Assembly (NCBI RefSeq): GCF_030272615.1
Contig: NC_081412.1
Span: forward strand, 548,858,488-548,916,487
Direction: 5' to 3'
Length of the DNA: 58,000 nt
DNA from: Cryptomeria japonica
Lineage: Eukaryota; Streptophyta; Pinopsida; Cupressales; Cupressaceae
Shown here: positions 47,682 through 58,000 of the stretch, piece after piece
Position numbering within the stretch: the stretch's first letter is position 1
Layout of the letters: each line of letters opens with the position of its first letter
Notes under the pieces: generated by a model
Databases searched by the model: none
Told to the model about the DNA's origin: nothing
What the model saw: the letters and a program-made list of their open reading frames with translations, nothing else
Translations under genes and position numbers: made by a program

Positions 47682-49033
47682 TGCAGTGGGAGAGTTGGGA
47701 ATCCCAAAAGTCAATGGTGGAAGCAAATTGCAACAACATGTGTAAAAGAAGAGAGATCTGTTGCAGATGAGGAAATTCTTAGAGTGGATAAATTGGTAAG
47801 AAACGAAGACAAGAATGAAGGAGACTCATGATAGCCATCTATTGTAGAGGTAAGTATTAATGAGAGTGTTGATTTTGATCATAAATGTGGAACAAAGTGT
47901 GTAGATCATATGCTAGCTAAGGAGGAGAAAAAAAGAAAGGAGATTTCAAATCTTGGTTTGGATCATGGTTATAGGATACCACATTGGCAAAGGAAAGAAA
48001 TTGGTGAGAGGCAGTAGTTGAAGTGCAGAGAAACATGTGATTATGTTAAAGTTTTTGCCAACAACTAAAACCATAAGAGGAAGGGCATGATAGAGTATAA
48101 GGGGCAACAAGAACATAAGGAAAGTTGTGTAGAAATAAAACATAGAGAAGATGAAACAAGGCAAAATTTAAACCATAGGTTATCGAGAACAAGTGGAGAA
48201 ATAGAAAGACATCAACCTAGAGCTAAGGAAAACAAGGTATGGGTGGCCAAGCATGTGATAGTTGAAAGTGGTGTTGTAGGAGATGATGGTGAAAAAACAA
48301 TTCAAGTGAATAGAATATTTGAAGAGAAGAATGATTATGTGGGTGTAAAAGAGAGGCTTTACAAGAGGAACATGTCTTTCAAAGGGCATGAAAGGAACAA
48401 ATGAATATGAGAAGACAAGGGTAATAGTGGCTGAAAATGAAGAATTCAAACATGAGATTACACAATAGTTGTAGAGTTTGGACAAATTAGAGGAACTTGT
48501 CAAGATCTTGGGGTTGGAAAAGATCACAGAGGAGAGAATGCAAAAGATAGTGAAATCTTGATGTAAAAGGTTGCATCTTGTACAAAGGTTATCACAAATA
48601 AAGAGGAAGTATCTTAGGTCTTACCCAATATTGATGTATTTGGACCTTTGAATGAAGTTATTGGAAGGAAGAGTTTAAAGGAAGAAGACAAGAAGGATGT
48701 GGCATTGAGTAATGAAGATGTCATATTTGAATGGGAAATGAGGCTATGAATACTTGTAGATGAAAATGAGTGAGATGGATTAGAAACAAGAAGAAGAAGG
48801 AAAATAAACATAGATAGGTTGAAAATAATAGAAAGAATCAATACAAGTGGGAAATGAATATGAATGAAGCACTAGATGAGAACAACAAGGATGAAGACTA
48901 TTTGACAAAGAGAAGGGATGATGCAAGATTAGCAAGTGATATAGAAGATGCAGAAGCAAATCTTGAAGAAGATTTAGGGGCAGTAGTGCAAGACAAGAAA
49001 TTTGTGAAGGATAGATCAAGAAGAAATAATTAG
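47682..49033 (+). repeat. Tandem duplication copy 1, right half (element D interior)
   Basis: Continues copy 1 after element H and aligns with 49672-51023. It encodes broken Lys/Glu-rich, helical frames (for example 48087-48404, IEYKGQQEHKESCVEIKHRE). No family pattern was found. Confidence 0.85.
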
Positions 49034-51023
49034 AAGACAAGAATATGTTTGGGTTTGGCAAATGGAAAAGAAGGTAAAGTGTCCTATAAAGGAGATTGTC
49101 TAGAAAAGAAGGCAAAAGATAACTACCATGACGACAGAAGATAGAAAAGGTATGGACAACATAAAGCTGCTAAGTGAGAATCATGTCAAGGAAGAAGTGA
49201 AATAAGATCTTATTTAGGAGAATATGAAAGAGAGTAAGAAATAATGCCACATATTGCAGGAAGAGGCACTCAAAAGAGGAAGTAACCAAGAAAGGATGGT
49301 GTCCATGAAGTAGGCACTTAGGGAGACATATTGGTCTCTTGTTTTATTTGCTAATGTTGTGTTTACATATGTGTATGAAAGTATAAGAAAATTGAAAGGG
49401 AGGATAAAGAATGAGACCTTGAAGATGATGAGAGATGGGGCAAGAGTAGCACCTGAAGAAAGAATTGAAGATGAAAAAGAGAAAAGACAAGTTGTAGCAC
49501 TATGTCAGGGAGATACAAAACAACAGTTTACAACAGAGGGTCATTGTGAATAATATAAAAATAAAGATGAGGTTGACAAATAAATATAACAACATAATAA
49601 AGAACACTTTGAAGATGCCCTAGAGAATCATAATGACTTAGAGGATGGTGTGGATGCAGGACAAGAAGTCTATGCAGTGGGAGATTTGAAAAGTCCAAAA
49701 GTCAATGGTGGAAGCAAATTGGAACAACATGTGTAAAAGAAGAGAGATCTGTTGCAGATGAGGAAATTCTTAGAGTGGATAAATTGGTAAGAAGTGAAGA
49801 TGAGAATGAAGGAGACTCGGGATAGCCATCTATTGCAAAGGTAAGTATTGATGAGAGTGCTGATTTTGATCATAAATATGGAACCAAGTGTTAGATCATA
49901 TGCTAGCTAAGGAAGAGATAATAAGAAAGGAGATTCCAATCTTGGTTTGGATCATGGTTATAGGATACCACATTGGAAAAGGAAAGCAATTGGTGAGTGG
50001 CAGCAGTTGAAGTGCAGAGAAACATGTGGTTATGTTGGATTTTTCGCCAACAACTAAAACCATAAGAGGAAGGGAATGATAGAGTATAAAGGGCAGCAAG
50101 AACATAGGGAAAGTTGTGTAGAAATAAAACATAGAGAAGATGAAAGAAGGCAAAATTTAAACCATAGGTTATGGAGAACAAGTGCAGAAATAGAAAGACA
50201 TTAACCTAGAGCTAAGGAAAACAAGGTATGGGTGGCCAAGCACGTGATAGTTGAAAGTGGTGTTGTAGGAGATGATGGTGGAAAAAAAATTCAAGTGAAT
50301 AGATTATTTGAAGAGAAGAATGATTATGTGGGTGTAAAAGAGAGGATTTACAACAGGAATATGTCTTACAAAGGGCATGAAAGGAACAAATGAATATGAG
50401 AAGAACAGGGTAATACTGGTTGAAAATGAAGAAGTCAAACATGAGATTGCATAATAGTTGTAGAGTTTGGATAAATTAGAGGAACTTCTCAAGATCTTGG
50501 GGTTGGAAAAGATCACAAAGGAGAGAATGCAAAAGATAGTGGAATCTTGACAGAAAAGGTTCCATCTAAGACAAAGGGTATCACAAATAAAGAGGTAGTA
50601 TCTCAGGTCTTACCCAATGTTGATGTATTTGGACCTTTGAATGAAGTTATTGGAAGGAAGGTTTAAAGGAAGAAGATAATAAGGATGTGGCATTGAGTAA
50701 TGAAGATGTCATATTTGAATGAGAAATGAGGCTATGGATACTTGTAGATGAAAATGAGTGAGATGGAGTAGAAACAACAAGTAGAAGGAAAATAAACATA
50801 GATAGGTTGAAAATAATAGAAAGAATTAATACAAGTGGGAAACGAATATGAATGAAGGGCCAGATGAGAACAACAAGACTGAAGAATATTTGACAGACAG
50901 AAGGGATGATGCGGTATTAAAAAGTGATATAGAAGATGCAGAAGCAAATCTTGAAGAATATTTAGGGGCAGTAGTGGAAGACAAGAAATTTGTGAAGGAT
51001 AGATCAAGAAGAAATAATTAGAA
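49034..51023 (+). repeat. Tandem duplication copy 2 (element D interior), without element H
   Basis: About 1,990 bp, repeating 40349-40986 plus 47682-49033. At about 49667-49672 it reads AAGAAGTCTATGCAGTGGG, the empty site of H. Both duplication edges share TAGAA. Confidence 0.9.
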
Positions 51024-51725
51024 ATGAGGACAACAAAAATTAAAGAAGGGTATGTTGGAGTAGCAATTATTAAAGACAATGGAGGGAAATAAATGCAAGG
51101 TGAAGATATTGCAGTGAAGGAATTGGACAAAGGTACAAGCAAGGATGATAAGAAGGATGATTTGTGGGAACAATTTGCAGCTATATAGAAAAAGAGTGGA
51201 TAGACAAGCTTGAAGGTATGAAGATAGATGGGGTAGAAAAGGGTGCAAAGATGATGATTGTAACTGAGTATGAAGAACTTGGTGAAGCTAAGATGTAATG
51301 TGGAATCATATATGTAGATGTTAGTATTGATACTGTGACACCAGAAGATGATTGGATGGTTGCCATTGTGGAAGAAAAATTGGAGAGGGTAATGAATGAG
51401 GTTATGGAAGATGAGGATGAGGTAGTAAAAGACAGTGTAATAGATGTTGAGGATGTTAGACAATCAATGTCTCTGGTATGTGAGTTTGAACACATGGAGG
51501 TCATAGATTTCCATATAATTCTTTGTATTGATGAATGGGTGAGGAAAATATATTGGTGGAGGATGGTAAATAGTAAGAAAAAGTGTAGTAAGAAACTTTA
51601 TTGAAGGAGCATAATATGGGTTCCAAAGTGATTGTGGAAAAAATGAAAGAAAAGCATAAGAGACAAGTATTGATTAACCACTTCATGTGCAGGATCACAT
51701 GACTTATTTTGTCCCATGGGGAGTC
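51024..51725 (+). pseudogene. 3' interior of element D
   Basis: Unduplicated. It holds an acidic frame around 51335-51600 (MTPEDDWMVAIVEEKLERVM) with no known domain, and ends with the weak purine tract CCCATGGGGAGTC at the LTR. Confidence 0.4.
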
Positions 51726-52731
51726 TGATGTAGGGGTATCGAGTTGTTTCCTTATATGTCTTGTGCAGTCTTATTGTCAAGTTTTAGTTTGAATAGTCTT
51801 GGATTCCATTGCCACATGGTAGAAAGTTGGGTAAAATGAGTTATTTGTCTTTGTTAAAAAGGTAAATAAATGCTTAATGATAAGTTTAAAAAGAATCAGT
51901 TGAAGATGGTAGTAAAAATGGTTAGAGTGATCGAGTAGCTTGGGGAGGACAATCAATCATAGTAATAATGAGGAAAATTAAGGAAGAAAGATGGTTGATG
52001 GGAAGAGGCCAGAGAAGCCAAAAATTTGAGTTTTGATTTGGGAACAAAGCAAACCCATCATAGAATGGTCATGACATAGAAGGTAAGAAGTCATAAGAAA
52101 AGAGGAAGTAACAAGCCATAAGGAAAGATGAAGTTGTTGGGGTGAATATCGATGAGTTATGACTCAACAATAAGTGAAGAGAGGGACAATCATAGAAGGA
52201 GGTAATGAGAGGAATAAAGAGGACTCTCGACACATAAACATGGAACAATGATAGGCTCTGTAAGAAGGCAATAAGCTAGTAAGGAAATAGTAGGTAAAGC
52301 CATGAGAGTGAAGGAAAGATGAGGAGGTGTGAAGAGATAGGAAAGAAGTATGAATTGTTAGAGAGATGCAAAGGCCTAATAGTAGTAATTGGGTAGAGGT
52401 AGCCAACCCAAACAGGGGTATGGCCAACATGTTTGAATACAGACATCTTACATGGAATGTAATCACTAGCATATGATATGCACTAGTAAAGTTAATTTTT
52501 TGATGTCCAATAGTTGTAGTGTTGATTGATCATGTTGTCTCCTAGTTTGTATGTAAACGTAGTGCTATTTAATCACTCATTGTTTCTATTCTAGAATTAT
52601 TTTACTCTTTGTTCTATTCCTATCACTGTTTTGATTGGAAGCCTATAGCCACTAGTTATTTTCTTGAAATTCCTATCGTTATATTCTGGGTGTTCAAAAT
52701 GTGTTTGGGGATAAGTTGGGTGTCTCCATCA
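51726..52731 (+). repeat. 3' LTR of element D
   Basis: TGATGTAGGGG...GTCTCCATCA. Uninterrupted, and it shows the pre-insertion sequence of the C site (CTTGTGCAGTCTTATTG at about 51762). Confidence 0.9.
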
Positions 52732-52736
52732 CCAAA

Positions 52737-52886
52737 TTGGTGCATATACCAATAATATATATGTGTGTGTGTGTATGTTATGATTTGTATGGTGCAAAAG
52801 TGTGTGGAAGTAGAAGTGAATGAGTTCAAGTAAGTGAGAGTGTTTGTGTGTTCATGGGTTGAAGGAGAAAGGCAGAGTTGGTGTGA
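52737..52886 (+). repeat. 3' LTR of element B, second part
   Basis: TTGGTGCATATACCA...GGCAGAGTTGGTGTGA aligns with 12454 to about 12580 of the B 5' LTR, plus an added TG microsatellite. It is interrupted again at 52887 by element E. Confidence 0.85.
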
Positions 52887-55283
52887 TGATGGGAATGGAT
52901 ATGGGATAGACTAGCCTAGTCTATGCTCCTTGACCCTTTCCTTGGATCACCAGGTGTTCCAACCATACCCTAGGGTCTCTAGGACTTCCCTTGATTGTGG
53001 AATCCCCTGACCTTTCCCAATCCACCCACCAACAACCTGTGATACTTCTCCTAAGGTCACACCTACTCACAAGCATCAAAAACCCTCACAGAGGCTAATA
53101 AGGGTTTAGCTCCTCCTTCACCTTCTTAGGTCCCAACAAGGATAGGATAGGTCTTTGACATGTTTTTCCATCCATTCAAGTGCTCCCAAGAGGTTTTAAC
53201 CTCCCACTTTGTTACCGATCTCACTATTTTGCTTCTTTCCTACAAAATAGGGCTACAAGGAATGTGCCCAATTAGGCCTACATTCTGGACTTTTAGGGCT
53301 CCCTCTTGCAAATGATACAAAAACTTGTGAAACTTCCCAAAAGGGCTACAAATAATTTGGCAAGGGCTCAAATATTTTCCAAGTTTTGGGCCTCTAAGTG
53401 TCAATACACTGCCCTAAGTGAATTTTGGGGTTTTTGAGGGTTTTTTATAAGGGTTTTAAGGCCTGTCTAGGTCACAGTGATGATTTGTTGTCTTTGCCAC
53501 CTTATCTGGATTGATGGAAGATCCTCCTTCTCACCAATGGTTCTCCATACACCCCTCTACAACTCCTCCAAAGGGTGCCTCCTTGCTTGTCCTACCTTTC
53601 TCTCATGGACCTCTGCAACTTCAACCCTTCCTAGCCGGGCATAGTCCAGTCTCGCCTAGGAGTGGGTCTTTGAAAATCTTTCTTGCATCTTCAGGGGCCC
53701 TGCTTGCTCTGGGATACTATACAAGGTTTTCTCTCCTATTCCCCATGGTTTCCTGGTGTTTCCACAGTGGGGGTAGGAGTTCTCATTCCATTACACAAAA
53801 TAGTCCAAAACTGGACAGTGAAAGAGTAACTTCACAAAATAATTACTGATGCCCTCCTAAATGGCACAAGATTAGTCTAAGATCAATCAACACAAAACAC
53901 ACAAGATGTTAGAGTTAGTCAATCAAAAACTAAACACAAATGAAGGCATTCCAAGAGAGATACTAAAAACACATGCTAATGAATCTAACTAAAGAAGTAA
54001 GACAATGAGACATCTCCAACTGTCTCTTAGCATGAGATTAGCTCCTTCTCCCTTGTTCCTCTCCTCTCCAAGTTCCAAAATAGTGTAGCTCTCAGCAGCT
54101 TTTTGCACTATGGATGCTTATGGAGGATTGAGATTGTAGAATAGCTCTAAACATGAAATGAAAAGCTATTTTAATGCTAAAATGATGTGTTTTAACCAAA
54201 AATACAAGATTTAGATTGTTTATGCTAAAATGCTCTCTAAAATGGCTATAGTCTAAATGCTTACAAGTTTTCAGGATCTGGATTATGAAGGAATGGGCTC
54301 TATTTATAGGAAAAATGGAGCAATGGATGGCCAGGATTGGAGGGTTTAATCAAGGGTCAAGCTTGAAAGTTGGGGATCCATGTGCACAATTGACACCAAT
54401 AAAATAGTGACAAGTGTCAACACAGGATTGGGTTGAGAGAAGAGGTTGGAGGCATTGAATGCCTGAGAAGACTTCATGGTTATCTAAAGGCTAAGGGTCA
54501 AGCCTAAATTAGGATTACCCACTGGATTAGGAGTTAATCCAAGGATAAACCTTTGTGCAAATGATTAAGAGATAATCATGGTCAAAGTATTAAATGCTTG
54601 ATGAGACCTTTGTGGTTGGATAGAGGTTGAGTCAAACAAATGTTTTAACCATGTGGGAGGGTTGAATTAACCATTAATGGTTATTGGAGACTTTGGGGAT
54701 TAAGTGGTTGAAAGTTGGAAGCCTTTAATGGTTTTCAAAGACTTTGGGGTTTTTGGTGGTTGAAGGTTGAAAACCTTCAATGGTTATCCAAGACTTTGGG
54801 CCATTTGAGAAGTGACTTCATTTTGCTTAGGAATGTGACAATAATTAGAGGATGGATTAGGCTAATTAGGAAGGGGTTAGAAGAATCTAGAAGGGGATTA
54901 GATTTTGCAAGTGGATTTGGTGGGTGAGGGAAAATAGGATTTAATTAAAATAAAAATTCATTTATTTCAATAATGTGTGCAAGTTGCATTTGTAGGAAAA
55001 TGCAAGTGGGGTGGGGATAATGTTTTAAATAAATGTTTTATTTAATTTATTTAAAAGAGGAAAAGGGGGATTTAATTAAATAAATTGATTTATTTATTTA
55101 ATTGATTGGAATTGGATTTAATGAATTAATTAAAATAAATTGAATAATTTATTTAATTAATAGAAGAATGTTTGGGGATGAATTAATTAAATATTAATTT
55201 AATTAATTGATGGCTAGTGGATTTTTAATCAAATAAATACGAAATATTCATTTAATTAAAATGGACAGATTTATGTGACTACA
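52887..55283 (-). repeat. 3' LTR of element E
   Basis: In element orientation TGTAGTCACATAAATC...CCCATCA, 2.4 kb. U3 (55283 to about 54310) is rich in AATTAAT runs. The R-U5 half (about 53860-52887) is clearly similar to the R-U5 half of element G LTRs although the two elements belong to different gypsy clades. It carries the same palindrome at 52906-52924. Confidence 0.75.
54300..54308 (-). promoter_or_regulatory. TATA box of element E LTR
   Basis: Minus strand TATAAATAG, a canonical plant TATA box, at the U3/R transition. Confidence 0.65.
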
Positions 55284-57704
55284 TTTGCCCCTCTTTGAGA
55301 CGGTGCGGTTTATCGCATCGTTTCAAAGAAAGAAAAACTGGTGTGAAGAAATGCCCCATAAAATGTGAATTTAATGGGTGGTATGCCCCCTCGAGAGATG
55401 GGCCGAAAAATTTCGAAAAATCGGGCGATCTCTCGAAAAAGAATGAAAATTGGCAGGGTGAGAAAAAAAGAAGAAATTAGGTATACTGGGGAAAAATAGA
55501 AGAAAACGGGGATAAAATGGAGAAACATCAAGCCAGTGAGTACCCTTAGGTCATGCAGGAGATACAGTGAAAATGTGGTGGTTTTTCTTTCGAGTGATGC
55601 TATACAAGTGATCAAAATTGGTTGAACAATCTGGTGCAATCGGTTTAATTGCCCCGGTCAAGTCAAAGCATGACAGTTGATGCCAGTTGTTTGCTTGGAC
55701 AAGATAAAGTCTGAGTAAGTGAATCAAAGTGACCTGATGAGACTTAGGCAATTGATGCAATTGCCCGATGAAGTCAAGGTATATGAAACAAAAATACTCG
55801 TTGAGACTTAGACAATTGATGTAATTGTCCGATGTGATTGTGTTTGATTGGTTGATCAATTGATGGTGTGTGCATGTGATGGATGGTTGTGGGGAATCAT
55901 GGCAACCCCGTTGAGACTAGGTCATTATGATAAATGCCTGATGTAGTCTAGGATTACCATAATCGATTACCTGTTGAGACCCGAAGATACTTGATCAGAG
56001 TATCTGTTGATAGTCTAGGTGTGTGGGAGTCGATGTATCTGTGTAGATAGAGTAGCTTGCTTGATTGTGTGGATGAATGAGGATGGGAAACACAATCCCT
56101 CCTATTAGAGATGGATGGTGATGAACGTGGCTTGATTGGGTTGATGGGAAACGATGAAGGATATGTGATGTTGATTATTGAGACGGGGAGGGTTGGGGGG
56201 GTTCGATGTTAGAAGAAATGGAGGACCTATGACTCATTCCTATGGAAGAAGAGGAAAATAGAGTATGCATTATTATGACTATGTATGCATGATATGCCGC
56301 TATTATGAATGTATGGATGGTTGGAATGCAACGGAATGCAGTATATACAGATGAGATGGAATGACGATCCATAGTGCTCTATTTTCATCATTGAGCTTTA
56401 AAATGTTGTAAGAAAATACAAGCAACTTGACATAAAGATTCAAGATGACCAGAGTATTTCTTAGATGGATTTGATATAGCAAGTTAATACAAGCAACTTG
56501 ATATAATGGATCAAGTTGACCTGAGTATTGCTTGCGGAACAGACAAGGATTATCACCGTTCATGCATGACTTGGATCGTCCTCCTTGATCTTAGGCTGAT
56601 CATATCCTGAGACAAGTGCATACCGTACTAAGAAATAAAACCTTTATCCAGTTTGGACGAGGTAGGAGGAACCAAAGGAAGAGCATTGTACCTGCAAACA
56701 AACAATATATACATAAAGAATAAAGAATAAGGATCCTTGGTAATGGTTCATGCTCATATGGTCGAGGTATACGCTGTAGTCAGCAAGCCGTAGTGATCTA
56801 TGACTGTATTTTTGCCTATGATCACATAGCTTAGTGAACTTCCCACGTAGACACCATTAGTACATGCCCCAGAACTTCATCGGAAATAATGCGCAAATGA
56901 TACAAAACCATGCTGAAAGATCCTGATACAGATAAACAAATAATTGAACTCACAAATCAACCAAGTATTTGATAGCTTAACAGAATTTTCTTGTCAAAGA
57001 AAATGTCATCTTGTCTTTGTTTTGATAAGGAAGGATGCATCCTTGTTTAAGACAGTTTGGATTGTTGATGTTGATTGTGTTGGTCGAGTGATAAGTGGTC
57101 ATTTGTGTGAGTATTTTGTCAATGTTTGTTTTGTATCTGATCGGATGAATATGTACAAGGTGTTGTCATGTTTTTGGGTGATTTTTGATGGTTTTTCCGA
57201 TGTTTTTGGATTTTGTGTAATAGTTTTTGAATGTTTCTGGATTTTGTGAGACATTTTTGAATGTTTTTGTATTTTGCGAGACATTTTTGAATGTTTTTGC
57301 CAATGAATCACCAGTAATGTAGAATCCACTTCCATCATCTAGATTGTAAGGGCATTGCCCCCAAGTTGGACATGATTTATGAAAAAGCGAGATGCTAGAC
57401 GCATGAAGTACTTTCTTAATGACAGATGAATAACAAACCATGGCTGGGATGGATGGATGTATGTGTGCATGAATGTGATCGCAACGAGCCTGAAAGATAC
57501 TGGAGCCATTGCCTTTACGAGTGGCACCTGTTTGCCAGGTTTTCACCATCGCACTTACCCAAGGTGCCACCGGAGTGGTTGTTCACCGTTTGGATGCATG
57601 ATATTTCTTTACTTTTTTGAATGTTTTTGTATTTTCTTCAGGAATTTTCTGAATGTTTTTTGGTATTTTTCTGATATATAGGGGAGCCTGATGCTCTGTA
57701 CACC
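55284..57704 (-). other. Purine tract and long post-pol untranslated region of element E
   Basis: Minus-strand AAAGAGGGGCAAA abuts the LTR. The rest has no recognisable coding frame. It contains degenerate repeats built on GTTGAGACTTAGACAATTG with internal CAATTGATGCAATTG palindromes (about 55735-55990), and the 30-bp repeats at 57192-57300. A long region between pol and the 3' LTR is typical of Tat/Ogre elements. Confidence 0.6.
57192..57300 (-). repeat. 30-bp tandem repeats in element E
   Basis: Units at about 57192, 57224, 57254 and 57284 with a core of GAATGTTTTTGTATTTTGCG. On the minus strand they would encode KHSKMSxKIQ decapeptides, but coding is unlikely. Confidence 0.75.
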
Positions 57705-58000
57705 TTAGGTATAAAACCGTTTGAGGTGCATGCTGTTGATTGGATCTGCGAGCGGTTCTCCGTCTGATGTAGCCAATTGATATGCCCCAGACCCGAATAC
57801 AGCAGTGACAACATATGGGCCCAACCAGTTTGATTCAAACTTGCCTTGATGTTCTCTGTTTGGTTGGTTGCGAGGATTTTCTCGAAGAACAAGATCACCT
57901 ACCTCAAATGTACGAGATCTAACTCGGTGATTGTAGCTTCTACTCATGCGCTGCTGATAGGCTTTGAGGTGATTGTATGCAGCTTGTCGCTTCTCATCTA
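57705..58000 (-). CDS. C-terminal end of gypsy pol (integrase), Tat/Athila-like, partial
   Basis: A minus-strand frame is open from the window edge (DEKRQAAYNHLKAYQQRMSR) to a stop at 57705. It contains the integrase C-terminal block VGDLVLREN, KFESNWLGPYVV, GSGAYQLATSDGEP and MHLKRFY, the standard ending of Tat/Athila-type integrases, which lack a chromodomain. The catalytic core would lie beyond the window. No stop is seen in this piece, so E may be younger or less decayed than its neighbours. Confidence 0.85.
   Translation of the reverse strand, partial: DEKRQAAYNHLKAYQQRMSRSYNHRVRSRTFEVGDLVLRENPRNQPNREHQGKFESNWLGPYVVTAVFGSGAYQLATSDGEPLADPINSMHLKRFYT

Larger units (their letters stand above)
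17186..52731 (+). mobile_element. Element D: pol-less LTR retrotransposon with K/E-rich interior
   Basis: LTR ends are TGATGTAGG...CATCA. The left LTR is 17186-17232 joined to 38966-39927, and the right LTR is 51726-52731; each is about 1.0 kb. Target duplications are CCAAT (17181-17185) and CCAAA (52732-52736), with one mismatch. D lies in the 3' LTR of B. The interior, about 5.1 kb without element H, has no recognisable gag knuckle or pol domain. It resembles a large retrotransposon derivative (LARD). Confidence 0.85.
11762..58000 (+). mobile_element. Element B: non-autonomous copia-like retrotransposon (gag + ORF2), host of the nest
   Basis: The 5' LTR is 11762-13059, the primer site 13060, gag and ORF2 fill 13125-16262, and the 3' LTR starts at 16497. 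The 3' LTR is split first by element D at 17186 and again by element E at 52887. Its second piece is 52737-52886, and the rest lies outside the window. B's own interior is only about 3.4 kb and holds no polymerase, protease or integrase. Confidence 0.85.
52887..58000 (-). mobile_element. Element E: Tat/Athila-like Ty3/gypsy retrotransposon, 3' portion
   Basis: The left LTR (52887-55283), a purine tract, a long untranslated region and the C-terminal end of pol at the window edge, all on the minus strand. It sits in the 3' LTR of B; TGTGA (52882-52886) is the left target duplication. Confidence 0.8.

Noticed and set aside
50732-51504. Long minus-strand frames (up to 243 residues) in the element D interior
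   Set aside because: Ser/Phe/Tyr-rich antisense of the Lys/Glu/Asp-rich sense region, without any domain.
1-58000. Host genes, RNA genes or CRISPR-like arrays
   Set aside because: No conserved host protein, tRNA or rRNA pattern was found. Direct repeats are LTRs or short tandem units without spacer structure.

Overview
The window is repeat-derived plant nuclear DNA. It is AT-rich and holds no recognisable host gene. It is packed with LTR retrotransposons whose primer-binding sites resemble the 3' end of plant initiator-Met tRNA (TTGGTATCAGAG type). The element types present (a chromodomain Ty3/gypsy element, a Tat/Athila-like gypsy element, Ty1/copia elements with CAAAGGGGGAGATTG polypurine tracts), their age and the depth of nesting fit a large seed-plant genome. 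A gymnosperm is my best guess, but that is inference. Essentially every coding frame is decayed by stops and frameshifts, many of them C-to-T or G-to-A changes.

Left flank (1-11761). A gypsy gag-protease reading frame (1-3081) without any polymerase is followed by its 3' LTR (3832-5084). Next come a decayed LINE on the minus strand (5085-6760), a copia-type LTR fragment (6977-8241), and a complete 1.9-kb DNA transposon (8383-10280). This transposon has terminal inverted repeats, an 11-bp target duplication and a FLYWCH/MULE transposase of the type usually seen in animals. After it lies the 3' end of a copia element called A here (10788-11761).

Nested block (11762-58000). Boundaries, 5-bp target duplications and matching LTR halves resolve a Russian doll. 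Element B (+, from 11762) has its 3' LTR split by element D (+, 17186-52731). D has its 5' LTR split by element C (-, 17233-38960). C has its 3' LTR split by the copia element F (-, 17700-31725). F has its gag interrupted by the chromodomain gypsy element G (-, 22210-30042). D also carries element H (+, 40987-47676) in its interior, and B's 3' LTR is hit again by a Tat-like gypsy element E (-, 52887 to beyond the window).

How the parts relate. F and G carry pol genes, and E shows at least the integrase end of one. B, C and H carry none. Each of these three has a Ty1/copia-style leader, a gag with zinc knuckles, a second long frame (ORF2) of unrecognised function, and two purine tracts before the 3' LTR. 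ORF2 is recognisably homologous in all three although their LTRs differ. They look like a lineage of non-autonomous retrotransposons that keeps gag plus ORF2 and presumably borrows reverse transcriptase and integrase. D is a fourth pol-less element with a K/E-rich interior that contains a 2-kb tandem duplication. The duplicate copy preserves the empty site of the H insertion.
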